Below are positions 1-10,692 of a stretch of DNA of 64,000 bases, piece by piece (position 1 is the stretch's first letter; each line of letters opens with the position of its first letter). The notes under the pieces were generated by a model, which was not told the origin of the DNA, searched no databases, and worked only from the letters and a program-made list of their open reading frames with translations. A program made the position numbers and the translations under genes. The DNA is from Lachnospiraceae bacterium (GTDB lineage Bacteria; Bacillota; Clostridia; Lachnospirales; Lachnospiraceae). The stretch lies in NCBI GenBank assembly GCA_017550165.1, contig JAFZQH010000021.1, positions 60,003-124,002 of the forward strand, given 5' to 3'.

Positions 1-1
1 T

Positions 2-118
2 AAGGCCGGTGATAAGGTTATATATTCAAAGTATGCCGGAACAGAGTTCAAGATGGACGGCGAGGAATATATCATAGTAAAGCAGGATGATATCCTTGCG
101 ATCGTAAAAAACAAGTAA
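2..118 (+). CDS. groES: GroES co-chaperonin, C-terminal end (partial)
   Basis: The window opens inside this gene; the visible 38 codons run to a TAA stop. The C-terminal residues contain [16 protein letters not shown] and [10 protein letters not shown], which match the end of the 10-kDa chaperonin that caps the GroEL ring. It lies 89 bases upstream of groEL in the usual groESL order. The start and any CIRCE/HrcA operator are outside the window. Confidence 0.93.
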   Translation, partial: KAGDKVIYSKYAGTEFKMDGEEYIIVKQDDILAIVKNK

Positions 119-192
119 AAAAGCATTCCGCCGTATGATGACGCACGAAGGGTGTTTTTTTGAGAAGGCGGATCTTTAAAATAGTTTTGTAA

Positions 193-1839
<1,647 letters not shown>

Positions 1840-1867
1840 TAATGTAATGCTACATCATTAATTCGAC

Positions 1868-1895
1868 TTGACAAATTATGACAATATGATACAAT
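1868..1895 (+). promoter_or_regulatory. Strong sigma-70-type promoter for a short antisense RNA
   Basis: TTGACA, 16 bases, TACAAT. The expected start is near 1902, and a bidirectional terminator lies only about 40 bases further on, so the product would be a roughly 70-nt RNA rather than an mRNA. See the toxin-antitoxin finding. Confidence 0.7.
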
Positions 1896-1901
1896 GCTAT
1901 T

Positions 1902-1972
1902 GAAAAAAGATATGATTAATGCTCCATAGGATGCAGCGAAAAACCCGAGGGGTTGCGACCTCGGGTTTTTCT
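1902..1972 (+). ncRNA. Candidate antitoxin RNA of a type I (par/Fst-like) module
   Basis: The predicted transcript from the promoter at 1868-1895 to the terminator at 1939-1970 is about 70 nt and has no convincing reading frame. Its 5' end carries AAAAAAGATATGAT (1903-1916) and CTCCAT (1922-1927). Both blocks recur in the same order on the plus strand at 2080-2093 and 2097-2102, which is the start codon region of the minus-strand toxin gene. The RNA is therefore complementary in two blocks (14 and 6 nt) to codons 1-8 of the toxin mRNA, and fully complementary through the shared terminator. This is the layout of RNAII in the enterococcal par locus. Expression has not been shown. Confidence 0.62.
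1939..1970. terminator. Bidirectional intrinsic terminator
   Basis: AAAAACCCGAGG (1939-1950) pairs perfectly with CCTCGGGTTTTT (1959-1970) around an 8-base loop. Runs of T follow the stem on either strand, so it can end both the plus-strand short RNA and the minus-strand toxin message, as in par loci. Confidence 0.85.
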
Positions 1973-1994
1973 TTGCCTTTTTTTGCGAGGAGGC

Positions 1995-2102
1995 TTAATC
2001 CTCAGGCTCATTGCCGGAGTAATCTTCATCGAACCAGTTACTGATACTGTTTGCGACAACACCAGCCATGATGGAGACTAAAAAAGATATGATATACTCC
2101 AT
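1995..2102 (-). CDS. Fst-like type I toxin, 35-residue membrane peptide
   Basis: The ATG at 2102 is preceded by a near-ideal Shine-Dalgarno (AGGAGGG, 6-base spacing). The peptide begins MEYIISFLVSIMAGVV, giving one hydrophobic helix, then has SNWFDEDYSGNEPED as a charged tail. That is the architecture of Fst/PF13955 toxins: helix, then an IS..(L/F)DE(D/E) boundary, then an acidic or charged tail. The Shine-Dalgarno (2110-2114) can pair with CCTCC made from 2131-2135, so it may be sequestered in the mRNA, as in Fst. Gene, antisense RNA and shared terminator together support a type I toxin. Family membership is my reading of the pattern, not a profile hit. Confidence 0.65.
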   Translation of the reverse strand: MEYIISFLVSIMAGVVANSISNWFDEDYSGNEPED

Positions 2103-2227
2103 GATCTGCCCTCCTTTCCGTGCCCGTGTCGGAGGCGGCAACAGCAACCGGAGATAAGAATTATTGACCGACCAATTGTTCCCTTAGATGTTGGAGTAAA
2201 ATATTAATAGGCAAAAAGGTAGTAAAT

Positions 2228-2429
2228 GATGACTAAAAACGAAAAAACGATGGATTTAGTCACCGAAATGGAGGTCAGATAACAACCGAGAAGATATATA
2301 TGGTGACTAAAAGGGATCAAACGATGGATTTAGTCACCGAATCGGAGGTCAGACGACTACCATAGCATCATATTTGATGACTAAAAGCGCAAAAAACGAT
2401 GGATTTAGTCACCATTATGGTAAAAAATG
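2228..2429. repeat. Three 74-bp tandem repeats, each an inverted repeat
   Basis: Units start at 2228, 2302 and 2376, exactly 74 bases apart. Each has an arm GRTGACTAAA, a variable 6-8 bases, then AACGATGGA and TTTAGTCACC. In the first two units GAGGTCAGA follows. The two arms form a 10-bp stem (perfect in unit 2; in units 1 and 3 the single mismatch becomes a G-U pair only in minus-strand RNA). About 22 bases per unit diverge. They lie upstream of the toxin-like gene on its coding strand. Role unknown: iterated operator, structured RNA or a remnant of an intergenic element. Confidence 0.85.
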
Positions 2430-2627
2430 ATCAAAAGATAAGAAATGAGTAATATTCAATCTTTTCGACAGACTAAGGATTAGTGGCGGCAGGGATGCCG
2501 GTTGGAATCAGAGGCTTTCGGGAGCGAAGCGGACGAAAGGCCTCCATTTTAGTAGAGAAGCAAAAAATATTTGAATTACGGAAAAAGTGCCAACGTTTAC
2601 TTGACTGATACCCTTTAGATTCTGTGT
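2430..2627 (+). other. Intergenic stretch with one hairpin
   Basis: I see no gene here. GAGGCTTTCG (2511-2520) can pair with CGAAAGGCCTC (2534-2544) with one bulge, followed by CATTTTAG; it could be a weak terminator. Nothing else is recognisable before the promoter at 2628. Confidence 0.4.
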
Positions 2628-2656
2628 TTGAAAATACTCAATAGGAGTGTTACACT
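2628..2656 (+). promoter_or_regulatory. Promoter of the surface-protein pair
   Basis: TTGAAA (2628-2633), 17-base spacer, TACACT (2651-2656). It lies 43 bases upstream of the ATG at 2699 and gives a short leader with AGGAG before the start. Confidence 0.55.
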
Positions 2657-2698
2657 GAATGAAGGTATTTAACATGCAATAATACAGGAGAAGCATAA

Positions 2699-4906
2699 AT
2701 GAAACTTAACAGGATTTCCAAAATGATAATGATAATGTTTGCCTCCACGGTCATGACCCTGGCCCTGGGCGGGGTGGCCCACGCTGCAAGCTACGACCTG
2801 TGGGTCGGCGGAGAGGAGGTAACTGACTCTAACCTAAGCGGCAGTGGCAACCGGGGAGGAACCTGGACCTATACTCCGGCAAAGGCGGGCAGGAACGCCA
2901 CTCTTACCCTAAACAACTATAAGTATTCCGGAGAGGGAAATAGATTTGATAAATGGGGAAGTACAGCAAGCGCAGCTATCTGTAATAACACAAGCGGAGG
3001 CGGGACTCTGTATATTATCCTTGTGGGGGAGAATACAGTAGAGTGTGTTAGTGATGCCTTAGATGTTCACGGTCTTTATTCAAAGGACAATATGACTGTA
3101 ACCGGCAGCGGAAGCCTTTCTGTGACGGGAAAGAATCTTAACCAAAATGATAACGCATTGGCATTTGGTATTTATGTGACTGATGGTGATGTTACGCTTG
3201 ATATAAGGGATACTACCCTTACTGCAGAAGGAAAGAATCGTTCTACCAGTGCCGGAATTGAAGCGAAATATATTAATATCAGACACAGCAAGGTAAATGT
3301 CTCTGCAACTCAATTTGGAGGAGACCTACTGGGCGATGCTAATGGTCTTCAGGCAGATGAAATAAACATCAGTCAGGGAAGTAATGTTGTCATCAGGGGA
3401 GGTAACTCTATTGAAGATAGTTGGGGGTTAAAGACCCATAGTCTTCGGGTAAAAGACAGTTATCTGGAAGCAGTTGGCGGTGATATTCCCAACGTGGGTA
3501 ATTATAAAAAAACTTACCAAATGAAAAGCTTTGGCATAGCGGCACATAAGGCTGAATGGGAGGGTCACCATGATAGTTATGATCCTGTTATTATCGTAGA
3601 GAACAGTACGGTTAAAGCCCTAGGCGGGCACATGAATAAGCGCAACATCGGCGACGGAAAGATAAATATGACCGCCGGGATATATTGTTATCTTCAAGTC
3701 GGCAAGGGTCAAGCCATTGATCCGGCCATGGTGATCAACGGTGGGTCGGTGGAAGCAAGAGGAGCAAATATAGACCAAAATGATAGTAAAAGCAGAAGCT
3801 ATGGAGTGGTCGCCTCAAGCGGAGACCAGGATACCGGTGCCTCTGCTCCCGAAAAATACGGTCAAAGAGGTAATGAAGTCATTATCAATGATACATCCTG
3901 TTTATCGGCCAGCGGAGATACATCTGCATTCGGCTCCGAGAAAGAGCAAACGGTTTATTTTTACGAAGATCAACATGATAACTTCTCCCGTCTCTCAACC
4001 GCTTCGGCAGATAAGGAGTTCACAGCCGAGGGCTGGGATAACTACGCGGGAACCGGTGATCCGCAGGCATTCAACGTAGAATATAACGATTACCTGAGTA
4101 TTAAGGACAAGCTTGCAGGATACAAGAGTGTCAGGATATCACCCATACCTGTTACCGGCTTTACCCTTAACAAAGATGCCATTACTCTGGATTATGCAGA
4201 GCAGTTTACCTTAAAGCCCACTGCTTTTACCCCGGCAAATGCGTCGGATAAGACCGTTACGTGGACCAGCAGCGATACTAATGTGGCCAAAGTCTCAAGT
4301 GACGGCCTTGTCACCGGAGGGGTGATGGGAACAGCCGTTATAACTGCTACATCCCCCGGCGGAGCCACTGCCACCTGCAAGGTAAGGGTAAAAGAACTGC
4401 CGGTAAACACTGTTGCTCTGAACAGGACATCTCAAAAGCTGGAGTGCGGACAGACCGTGGCCCTGAAAGCCACTGTCAGCCCCTCTAATGCAACATATAA
4501 GAATATTACCTGGTCCACAGGAAACAAGAAGATCGCCACTGTTTCAAATGACGGTCTTGTAACGGCAGTCGGGGGCGGAACCACTACTATAAAAGCTACA
4601 GCCCGTAGTGGGAAGTCTGCCACCTTCAAGATAACGGTTAAGGAATACAAGGATATCAAGCGGGTATACGTCCTTCCCGGCAGTCTCAGCCTGAAGGTTG
4701 GTAAGGCCAAAACCTTAAAGGCAGTGATCCTGCCTAAAAATGCCAGGAATAAGAGGGTGACCTGGACCAGCAAGAATCCTAAGATCGCCACTGTAACATC
4801 GGAAGGCAAGGTTACGGCCATAAAGAAAGGTACAACATATATAACCGTTAAAACAGCCGACAGCAAAAAGACCAAAAAGATCAAAGTAACCGTGAGGAAG
4901 AAGTAG
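2699..4906 (+). CDS. Secreted surface protein with beta-helix-like region and three BIG2 domains
   Basis: This 735-residue protein has a signal peptide of about 29 residues (MKLNRISKMIMIMFAS..., cleavage likely after AHA). Residues 30-470 begin YDLWVGGEEV and contain repeated short strands with DVTLDIRDTTLT-, INIRHSKVNV- and VIVENSTVKA-like rungs, suggesting a right-handed beta-helix. Residues from about 480 to 735 hold three bacterial Ig-like (BIG2) domains, each with a VTWTS-xx-xxAxVSxxGxVT signature. No LPxTG motif or anchor helix is visible, so it is probably secreted or loosely wall-bound. The next gene starts 9 bases downstream and also ends in a BIG2 domain, so the two probably form an operon. 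Specific function unknown. Confidence 0.8.
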   Translation: MKLNRISKMIMIMFASTVMTLALGGVAHAASYDLWVGGEEVTDSNLSGSGNRGGTWTYTPAKAGRNATLTLNNYKYSGEGNRFDKWGSTASAAICNNTSGGGTLYIILVGENTVECVSDALDVHGLYSKDNMTVTGSGSLSVTGKNLNQNDNALAFGIYVTDGDVTLDIRDTTLTAEGKNRSTSAGIEAKYINIRHSKVNVSATQFGGDLLGDANGLQADEINISQGSNVVIRGGNSIEDSWGLKTHSLRVKDSYLEAVGGDIPNVGNYKKTYQMKSFGIAAHKAEWEGHHDSYDPVIIVENSTVKALGGHMNKRNIGDGKINMTAGIYCYLQVGKGQAIDPAMVINGGSVEARGANIDQNDSKSRSYGVVASSGDQDTGASAPEKYGQRGNEVIINDTSCLSASGDTSAFGSEKEQTVYFYEDQHDNFSRLSTASADKEFTAEGWDNYAGTGDPQAFNVEYNDYLSIKDKLAGYKSVRISPIPVTGFTLNKDAITLDYAEQFTLKPTAFTPANASDKTVTWTSSDTNVAKVSSDGLVTGGVMGTAVITATSPGGATATCKVRVKELPVNTVALNRTSQKLECGQTVALKATVSPSNATYKNITWSTGNKKIATVSNDGLVTAVGGGTTTIKATARSGKSATFKITVKEYKDIKRVYVLPGSLSLKVGKAKTLKAVILPKNARNKRVTWTSKNPKIATVTSEGKVTAIKKGTTYITVKTADSKKTKKIKVTVRKK

Positions 4907-4915
4907 GGAGTGTTG

Positions 4916-6475
4916 ATGATGAAAAGACATAAAATAGGGGCATTGATCCTGGCATTTATCATGGTAGCAGGGGCCTTTGGATCGGAAGGGTTCTCACCTT
5001 ATGTTTATGCGTCGGGTTCATTTAAAAAGACGGCAGATAACACCAGGCTCGGAGTCGGAGAGATAAGCGGGCCTGAAAAATTCACGAAGAATGAATCCCG
5101 GTGGAGAGGAAGCTATGTATATTACGGAAAGTTCCGGCCGGAGGGCAGTTCCCTAACCTATCCTGTCAGATACTGCGTACTTGATCCGGACTCTCACGAG
5201 TATGGCGTATCTGGGGGAAGCCTCTTCCTTGACTGTGATACCATGCTGACGGATATGTACTATGATAAAGCGACTCCCTATGACTGGAAGCACAGTATAG
5301 TATATGAATGGTTGAACGGCACATTTCGTGATACCTCATTTACGGGTGGGGAAAAGAATGCCATAGCAAGGAGCGTAAAGACTTCGCCGACTACTTATCC
5401 GGTCTTAAAGGCGGACGATATGAAGCCCTACATATCCGATAAAGGGACCCTGCTCCCCTTTGCCAAGTTGAAGGAGTCTGATGATAACTATTGTTTCCTT
5501 CTTGACAGGACGGAAATGGGAAATGCTTATTACAGCTACTATAATCCCTATGAAGATGAGTACCGCATGAAGCGGATGATCACGGATACAGATAAAAAGG
5601 GGGATACCACGGAGTGGTGGCTACGCTCTCATTTTCCCGAAGGCTCCGAAGATAATGCGCAGGCAATGTATGTAACGAATATGGGAGAATTTGATTATGA
5701 GGATATGGGCACTCCGAGATACGGTGTCAGCCCGGCCCTGAACATCGCCCGTTCATCCGTTATCTTCTCATCTCTTGTCAACGGAAAGGATGAGTACAAA
5801 CTTACCGTCAGGGACGCGGGGATCACAGCGGACATAAAAAAAGGCGTGACCAGAAAAGGCAATGAGATCCTCATTCCATACACCTTATCCGGACCCAATG
5901 CGGGAAGTGTTAACCGATTGTCTGCAATAGTAACTGACGGAACATGGAACGATGAGACCGGATGGAGCGATGGCGCCAGGATCCTTCAGTATGCCAAGCT
6001 GTCTACGATCAGTACTGCTAAAGGAGATATTGGAAGCGGATCATTTAAGCTTGATAAGTCTTTGAGAAAAAAAGTCCCGGGGAAGGATTATCAGATATAC
6101 CTCATCGCTGAGAGCATAGCCGGAGACTGCGACGGTGTGGAAGCCAGATACAGAACAGATTATGCAAGTAAGCCTGTTAAGGTTAATAAGATAGAAAAGA
6201 ATGATGTCAAGAGGGTATATGTTACTCCTTCACTGTCATTGAGCGTGGGAAAACAGAAAACGCTCAAGGCCACGGTGTTCCCTAAAAATGCAAAGAACAC
6301 AGGCGTGATATGGACCAGCAGCAAGCCGGGAGTTGCAGAAATAGACAGCTCGGGTGTCTTAACGGCAAAGAAAGCAGGTAAGACGACCATTACCGCCACA
6401 AGTATGGTGGGCAGATCAAAAAGAACCTGCAAGGTGACGGTTAAGCCAAAGAAAAGTAAGACAAAGGCAACCTGA
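4916..6475 (+). CDS. Secreted protein with DUF6273-like domain and C-terminal BIG2 domain
   Basis: The likely start is the ATG at 4916 (GGGAG five bases before it); a GTG at 4910 and an ATG at 4919 are alternatives. A signal peptide (about 30 residues) is followed by a globular region with YVYYGKF, YPVRYCVLD, VYEWLNG, TEWWLRS and PALNI, the pattern seen in DUF6273 domains of clostridial surface proteins. The last 85 residues form a BIG2 domain (VIWTSSKPGVAEIDSSG) very like those of the upstream protein, then a lysine-rich end. About 519 residues. Probably translated from the same message as the preceding gene. No catalytic residues recognised. Confidence 0.7.
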   Translation: MMKRHKIGALILAFIMVAGAFGSEGFSPYVYASGSFKKTADNTRLGVGEISGPEKFTKNESRWRGSYVYYGKFRPEGSSLTYPVRYCVLDPDSHEYGVSGGSLFLDCDTMLTDMYYDKATPYDWKHSIVYEWLNGTFRDTSFTGGEKNAIARSVKTSPTTYPVLKADDMKPYISDKGTLLPFAKLKESDDNYCFLLDRTEMGNAYYSYYNPYEDEYRMKRMITDTDKKGDTTEWWLRSHFPEGSEDNAQAMYVTNMGEFDYEDMGTPRYGVSPALNIARSSVIFSSLVNGKDEYKLTVRDAGITADIKKGVTRKGNEILIPYTLSGPNAGSVNRLSAIVTDGTWNDETGWSDGARILQYAKLSTISTAKGDIGSGSFKLDKSLRKKVPGKDYQIYLIAESIAGDCDGVEARYRTDYASKPVKVNKIEKNDVKRVYVTPSLSLSVGKQKTLKATVFPKNAKNTGVIWTSSKPGVAEIDSSGVLTAKKAGKTTITATSMVGRSKRTCKVTVKPKKSKTKAT

Positions 6476-6501
6476 AAAAACGGATTAGGAAAATATAACT
6501 G

Positions 6502-6531
6502 TTGTAAAATTGTATGGTTATGTTTTAAAAT
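6502..6531 (+). promoter_or_regulatory. Promoter of the small secreted protein gene
   Basis: TTGTAA (6502-6507), 18-base spacer, TAAAAT (6526-6531), followed by a leader of about 55 bases with AAGGATTGGAGT before the ATG at 6595. Moderate match. Confidence 0.45.
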
Positions 6532-6594
6532 AGAATGGTAAGATCGGACGTGAAGTAGAAGTCGATCAATATATACAGAAAGAAGGATTGGAGT

Positions 6595-7206
6595 ATGAAG
6601 AAAAGAATTATTGCGTTATTCTCAGTAGCTGTTCTCGCCTTAGCATCATTTGGAGTTGTGTATGCTGAGGATGAGGATGATGAAGAAGAGTCTTTATTGG
6701 AGAAGTACGAAGACCAGATACTTACATATGATGACGGTGTCCTTTATAACGGCAGCGGAGATGAATACAGCCTGGGAAGTGTCCTGGATGATGAAGATCT
6801 GGATGTGGAGGCTGCGCTTGCCCATCTTGCCGCACAGCATAAGGACGCAAAGAATCATCTTGTATCGATCTTTAAACTGAATAGCGATGCCGATAAGGAT
6901 GACCCTGCTACGGTAAAGATCGCCCTCAGCGATGTTAAATCATCAAAGGGTTATAATGCCTATCGTTTCAATACCGATACCGGCGAATGGGATGCCGTCA
7001 ATGTGGTAGTGACCAATACCAAAGACGGACTTCTTACCTTAAAGGTAGAGGGAGAGGGCCCTGTAGCCATTGCTTCAACCACCAAGAAGACTACAGCGGC
7101 CGGTAATACCGCAGCTACAACCACTAAGACTTCAGCCTCAGGTAATACAGGCGCTGCCGCAGCAAGCACCGGCGTGACCAAGGCACCTAAGACCGGAGAA
7201 GTATAG
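6595..7206 (+). CDS. Small secreted acidic protein ending in PKTGEV
   Basis: 203 residues with a signal peptide (MKKRIIALFSVAVLALASFG, likely cut after VYA), then a very acidic segment (EDEDDEEES), a globular middle with strands such as FNTDTGEWDAVNVVVTNTKDG, and a Thr/Ala/Gly-rich linker ending APKTGEV-stop. The PKTGE resembles a sortase motif, but the gene stops immediately after it, with no hydrophobic anchor and no basic tail in any downstream frame. Function not recognised. It stands alone between two intergenic regions, with its own promoter. Confidence 0.7.
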   Translation: MKKRIIALFSVAVLALASFGVVYAEDEDDEEESLLEKYEDQILTYDDGVLYNGSGDEYSLGSVLDDEDLDVEAALAHLAAQHKDAKNHLVSIFKLNSDADKDDPATVKIALSDVKSSKGYNAYRFNTDTGEWDAVNVVVTNTKDGLLTLKVEGEGPVAIASTTKKTTAAGNTAATTTKTSASGNTGAAAASTGVTKAPKTGEV

Positions 7207-7220
7207 ACAGATTTCGGATA

Positions 7221-7256
7221 GAGTGAGACAGGGGGACGGTCCTTCTGTCTCGCTTC
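7221..7256. repeat. GACAGGGGGACGGT-type short inverted repeat
   Basis: GTGAGACAG pairs with CTGTCTCGC around a GGGGACGGTCCTT loop. The core resembles the larger palindrome at 10493-10579 and part of 62418-62459. It may also act as a terminator for the preceding gene. Confidence 0.6.
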
Positions 7257-8790
<1,534 letters not shown>

Positions 8791-8804
8791 TAAAGTGACG
8801 CTTA

Positions 8805-8929
8805 CGGATGATATGTCCAACGAAACGACGCTCTCGCTTCGTTGCGAAGCGTAGCGGACACTAAGCTCAATCTTCGATTTCGCTAAGTGCCGACGTCCGC
8901 AAAGACGTTTCTTTTGGACATATCATCCG
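8805..8929. repeat. Long imperfect inverted repeat between guaB and araA
   Basis: CGGATGATATGTCC (8805-8818) is perfectly repeated in inverse at 8916-8929, and inner segments AAACG/CGTTT extend the stem. The 97-base interior contains smaller self-complementary pieces (CTTCGTTGCGAAG). No reading frame. It may be a small palindromic intergenic element and may double as the guaB terminator. Confidence 0.8.
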
Positions 8930-8982
8930 AAGCTGTCGTCTATGAGTATAAATAAACAATAATGTTTGGGAGGAGTAAGGTC

Positions 8983-10479
8983 ATGAAGAATAACAAGGAT
9001 TACAAGTTTTGGTTCTGTGCGGGGTCACAGGATCTGTACGGAGATGTGGTTTTAGAGCACGTTGCGGCACATACCAAGGAGATGGTGGAAGCACTGAACA
9101 AGTCGGGGAACCTTCCCTATGAAGTTGTGTGGAAGCCCACCCTACTTACCAACGAGCTTATCAGAAAGACATTTAATGAGGCTAATACGGATGAGGCCTG
9201 CGCAGGCGTTATCGTCTGGTGCCACACCTTCAGCCCGGCCAAGAGCTGGATATTGGGATTAAAGGAGCTTAATAAACCCCTCCTTCATTTCCATACACAG
9301 TACAATGAAGAGATTCCCTATGATGAGATCGACATGGACTTCATGAACGAGAATCAGGCTGCTCACGGAGACCGTGAGTGGGGCCATATCGTTACAAGAA
9401 TGGGCATAGAGAGAAAGGTAATAGCAGGCTTCTGGAAGGATCCTGATGTTCAGAAGAGGATCGGAACCTGGCAGCGTACAGCCGTTGGTGTACTGGAGTC
9501 CAGCCATATCCGCGTAATGCGTGTTGCCGATAACATGAGAAATGTTGCCGTTACCGAAGGCGACAAGGTTGAGGCCCAGATGAAGTTCGGCTGGGAAGTA
9601 GATACCTATCCCGTAAATGAGATCGCAGAGGCTGTAAACGCCGTATCCGACAGTGATATCAGGGCTCTTACAGATGAATATTACGGAAAATACAAGATCC
9701 TTCTTGAGGGAAGAGATGAGAAGGAGTTCAGAGACCATGTGGCTGTTCAGGCAGGGATCGAGATCGGATTCGAGAGATTCCTGGAGGAGAAGAACTATCA
9801 GGCCATCGTTACTCATTTCGGAGACCTTGGGTCATTAAAGCAGCTTCCGGGTCTGGCAATCCAGAGACTTATGGAAAAGGGCTACGGCTTCGGAGCAGAA
9901 GGAGACTGGAAGGTAGCTGCCATGGTACGCCTCATGAAGATCATGACTGCCGGGATGAAGGATGCCAAGGGTACCTCAATGATGGAGGATTACACATACA
10001 ATCTTGTTAAGGGAGACCGCGGTATCCTGCAGTCTCACATGCTGGAGGTTTGTCCTTCCATAGCGGACGGGGAGATAAGCATCAAGTGCCAGCCTCTTTC
10101 CATGGGTGACCGTGAAGACCCGGCAAGGCTTGTATTCACATCCAAGACCGGTACCGGTATCGCCACATCACTCATTGACCTGGGACACCGTTTCCGCCTG
10201 ATCATAAATGTTGTGGATTGCAAGAAGACGGCTAAGCCCATGCCTAAGCTTCCTACGGCCACGAATTTCTGGGAGCCCAGACCCAACCTCTATACGGGAG
10301 CAGAAGCCTGGATCTATGCCGGCGGTGCACACCACACAGCATTTACCTATGACCTGACAGCGGAGCAGATGGTTGACTGGGCAGCGGCAGTAGGCATCGA
10401 GGCAGTGGTGATCGACGAGAACACCAATATAAGAGACTTCAGGAATGAACTGAGGTGGAACGAAGCGTTTTACAGATAA
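8983..10479 (+). CDS. araA: L-arabinose isomerase
   Basis: Interconverts L-arabinose and L-ribulose (Mn2+-dependent, cytoplasmic). The start is the ATG at 8983 (GGGAGGAG seven bases upstream), giving 498 residues, the usual length. Family signatures include FWFCAGSQDLYG at the N terminus, GVIVWCHTFSPAKSWI, HFHTQYNEEIP, the metal-site region FGAEGDWK and YAGGAHHTAFTYDL near the C terminus. No araB, araD or transporter lies beside it, so it is a solitary gene flanked by two large inverted repeats. Confidence 0.97.
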   Translation: MKNNKDYKFWFCAGSQDLYGDVVLEHVAAHTKEMVEALNKSGNLPYEVVWKPTLLTNELIRKTFNEANTDEACAGVIVWCHTFSPAKSWILGLKELNKPLLHFHTQYNEEIPYDEIDMDFMNENQAAHGDREWGHIVTRMGIERKVIAGFWKDPDVQKRIGTWQRTAVGVLESSHIRVMRVADNMRNVAVTEGDKVEAQMKFGWEVDTYPVNEIAEAVNAVSDSDIRALTDEYYGKYKILLEGRDEKEFRDHVAVQAGIEIGFERFLEEKNYQAIVTHFGDLGSLKQLPGLAIQRLMEKGYGFGAEGDWKVAAMVRLMKIMTAGMKDAKGTSMMEDYTYNLVKGDRGILQSHMLEVCPSIADGEISIKCQPLSMGDREDPARLVFTSKTGTGIATSLIDLGHRFRLIINVVDCKKTAKPMPKLPTATNFWEPRPNLYTGAEAWIYAGGAHHTAFTYDLTAEQMVDWAAAVGIEAVVIDENTNIRDFRNELRWNEAFYR

Positions 10480-10492
10480 TTAATATAAATCA

Positions 10493-10579
10493 GGTTTAAG
10501 ACAGGGGACGGTTCTCTGTCGTTTGGTTGCTAAAGGTTGTAGATACTGAACGACAGAGAACCGTCCCCTGTCTTAAACC
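10493..10579. repeat. Perfect 31-bp inverted repeat (GACAGGGGACGG family)
   Basis: Bases 10493-10523 are the exact reverse complement of 10549-10579, with a 25-base loop. The arm includes GACAGGGGACGGTTCTCTGTC. A partial extra copy (ACCGTCCCTCTGTC) follows to 10590. This core is widely scattered in bacterial intergenic regions and resembles REP-type elements mobilised by Y1 transposases; no transposase gene is present here. Confidence 0.92.
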
Positions 10580-10606
10580 GTCCCTCTGTCAACATCAAAA
10601 TATACC

Positions 10607-10635
10607 TTGTGTAACGCACGAAATGGGTTTATAAT
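10607..10635 (+). promoter_or_regulatory. Promoter of pta-ackA
   Basis: TTGTGT (10607-10612), 17-base spacer, TATAAT (10630-10635). The -10 is a perfect match. The leader to the pta ATG is about 50 bases. Confidence 0.7.
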
Positions 10636-10692
10636 ATCTAGGTGTTGGGCACGAGGGTGTGCCACGATTTTTTATGTAAAGGAGATATACTC

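Noticed and set aside
2228..2429. CRISPR array
   Set aside because: Only three units, the repeat part is about 52 bases and imperfect, intervals are about 22 bases, and no cas genes lie nearby.
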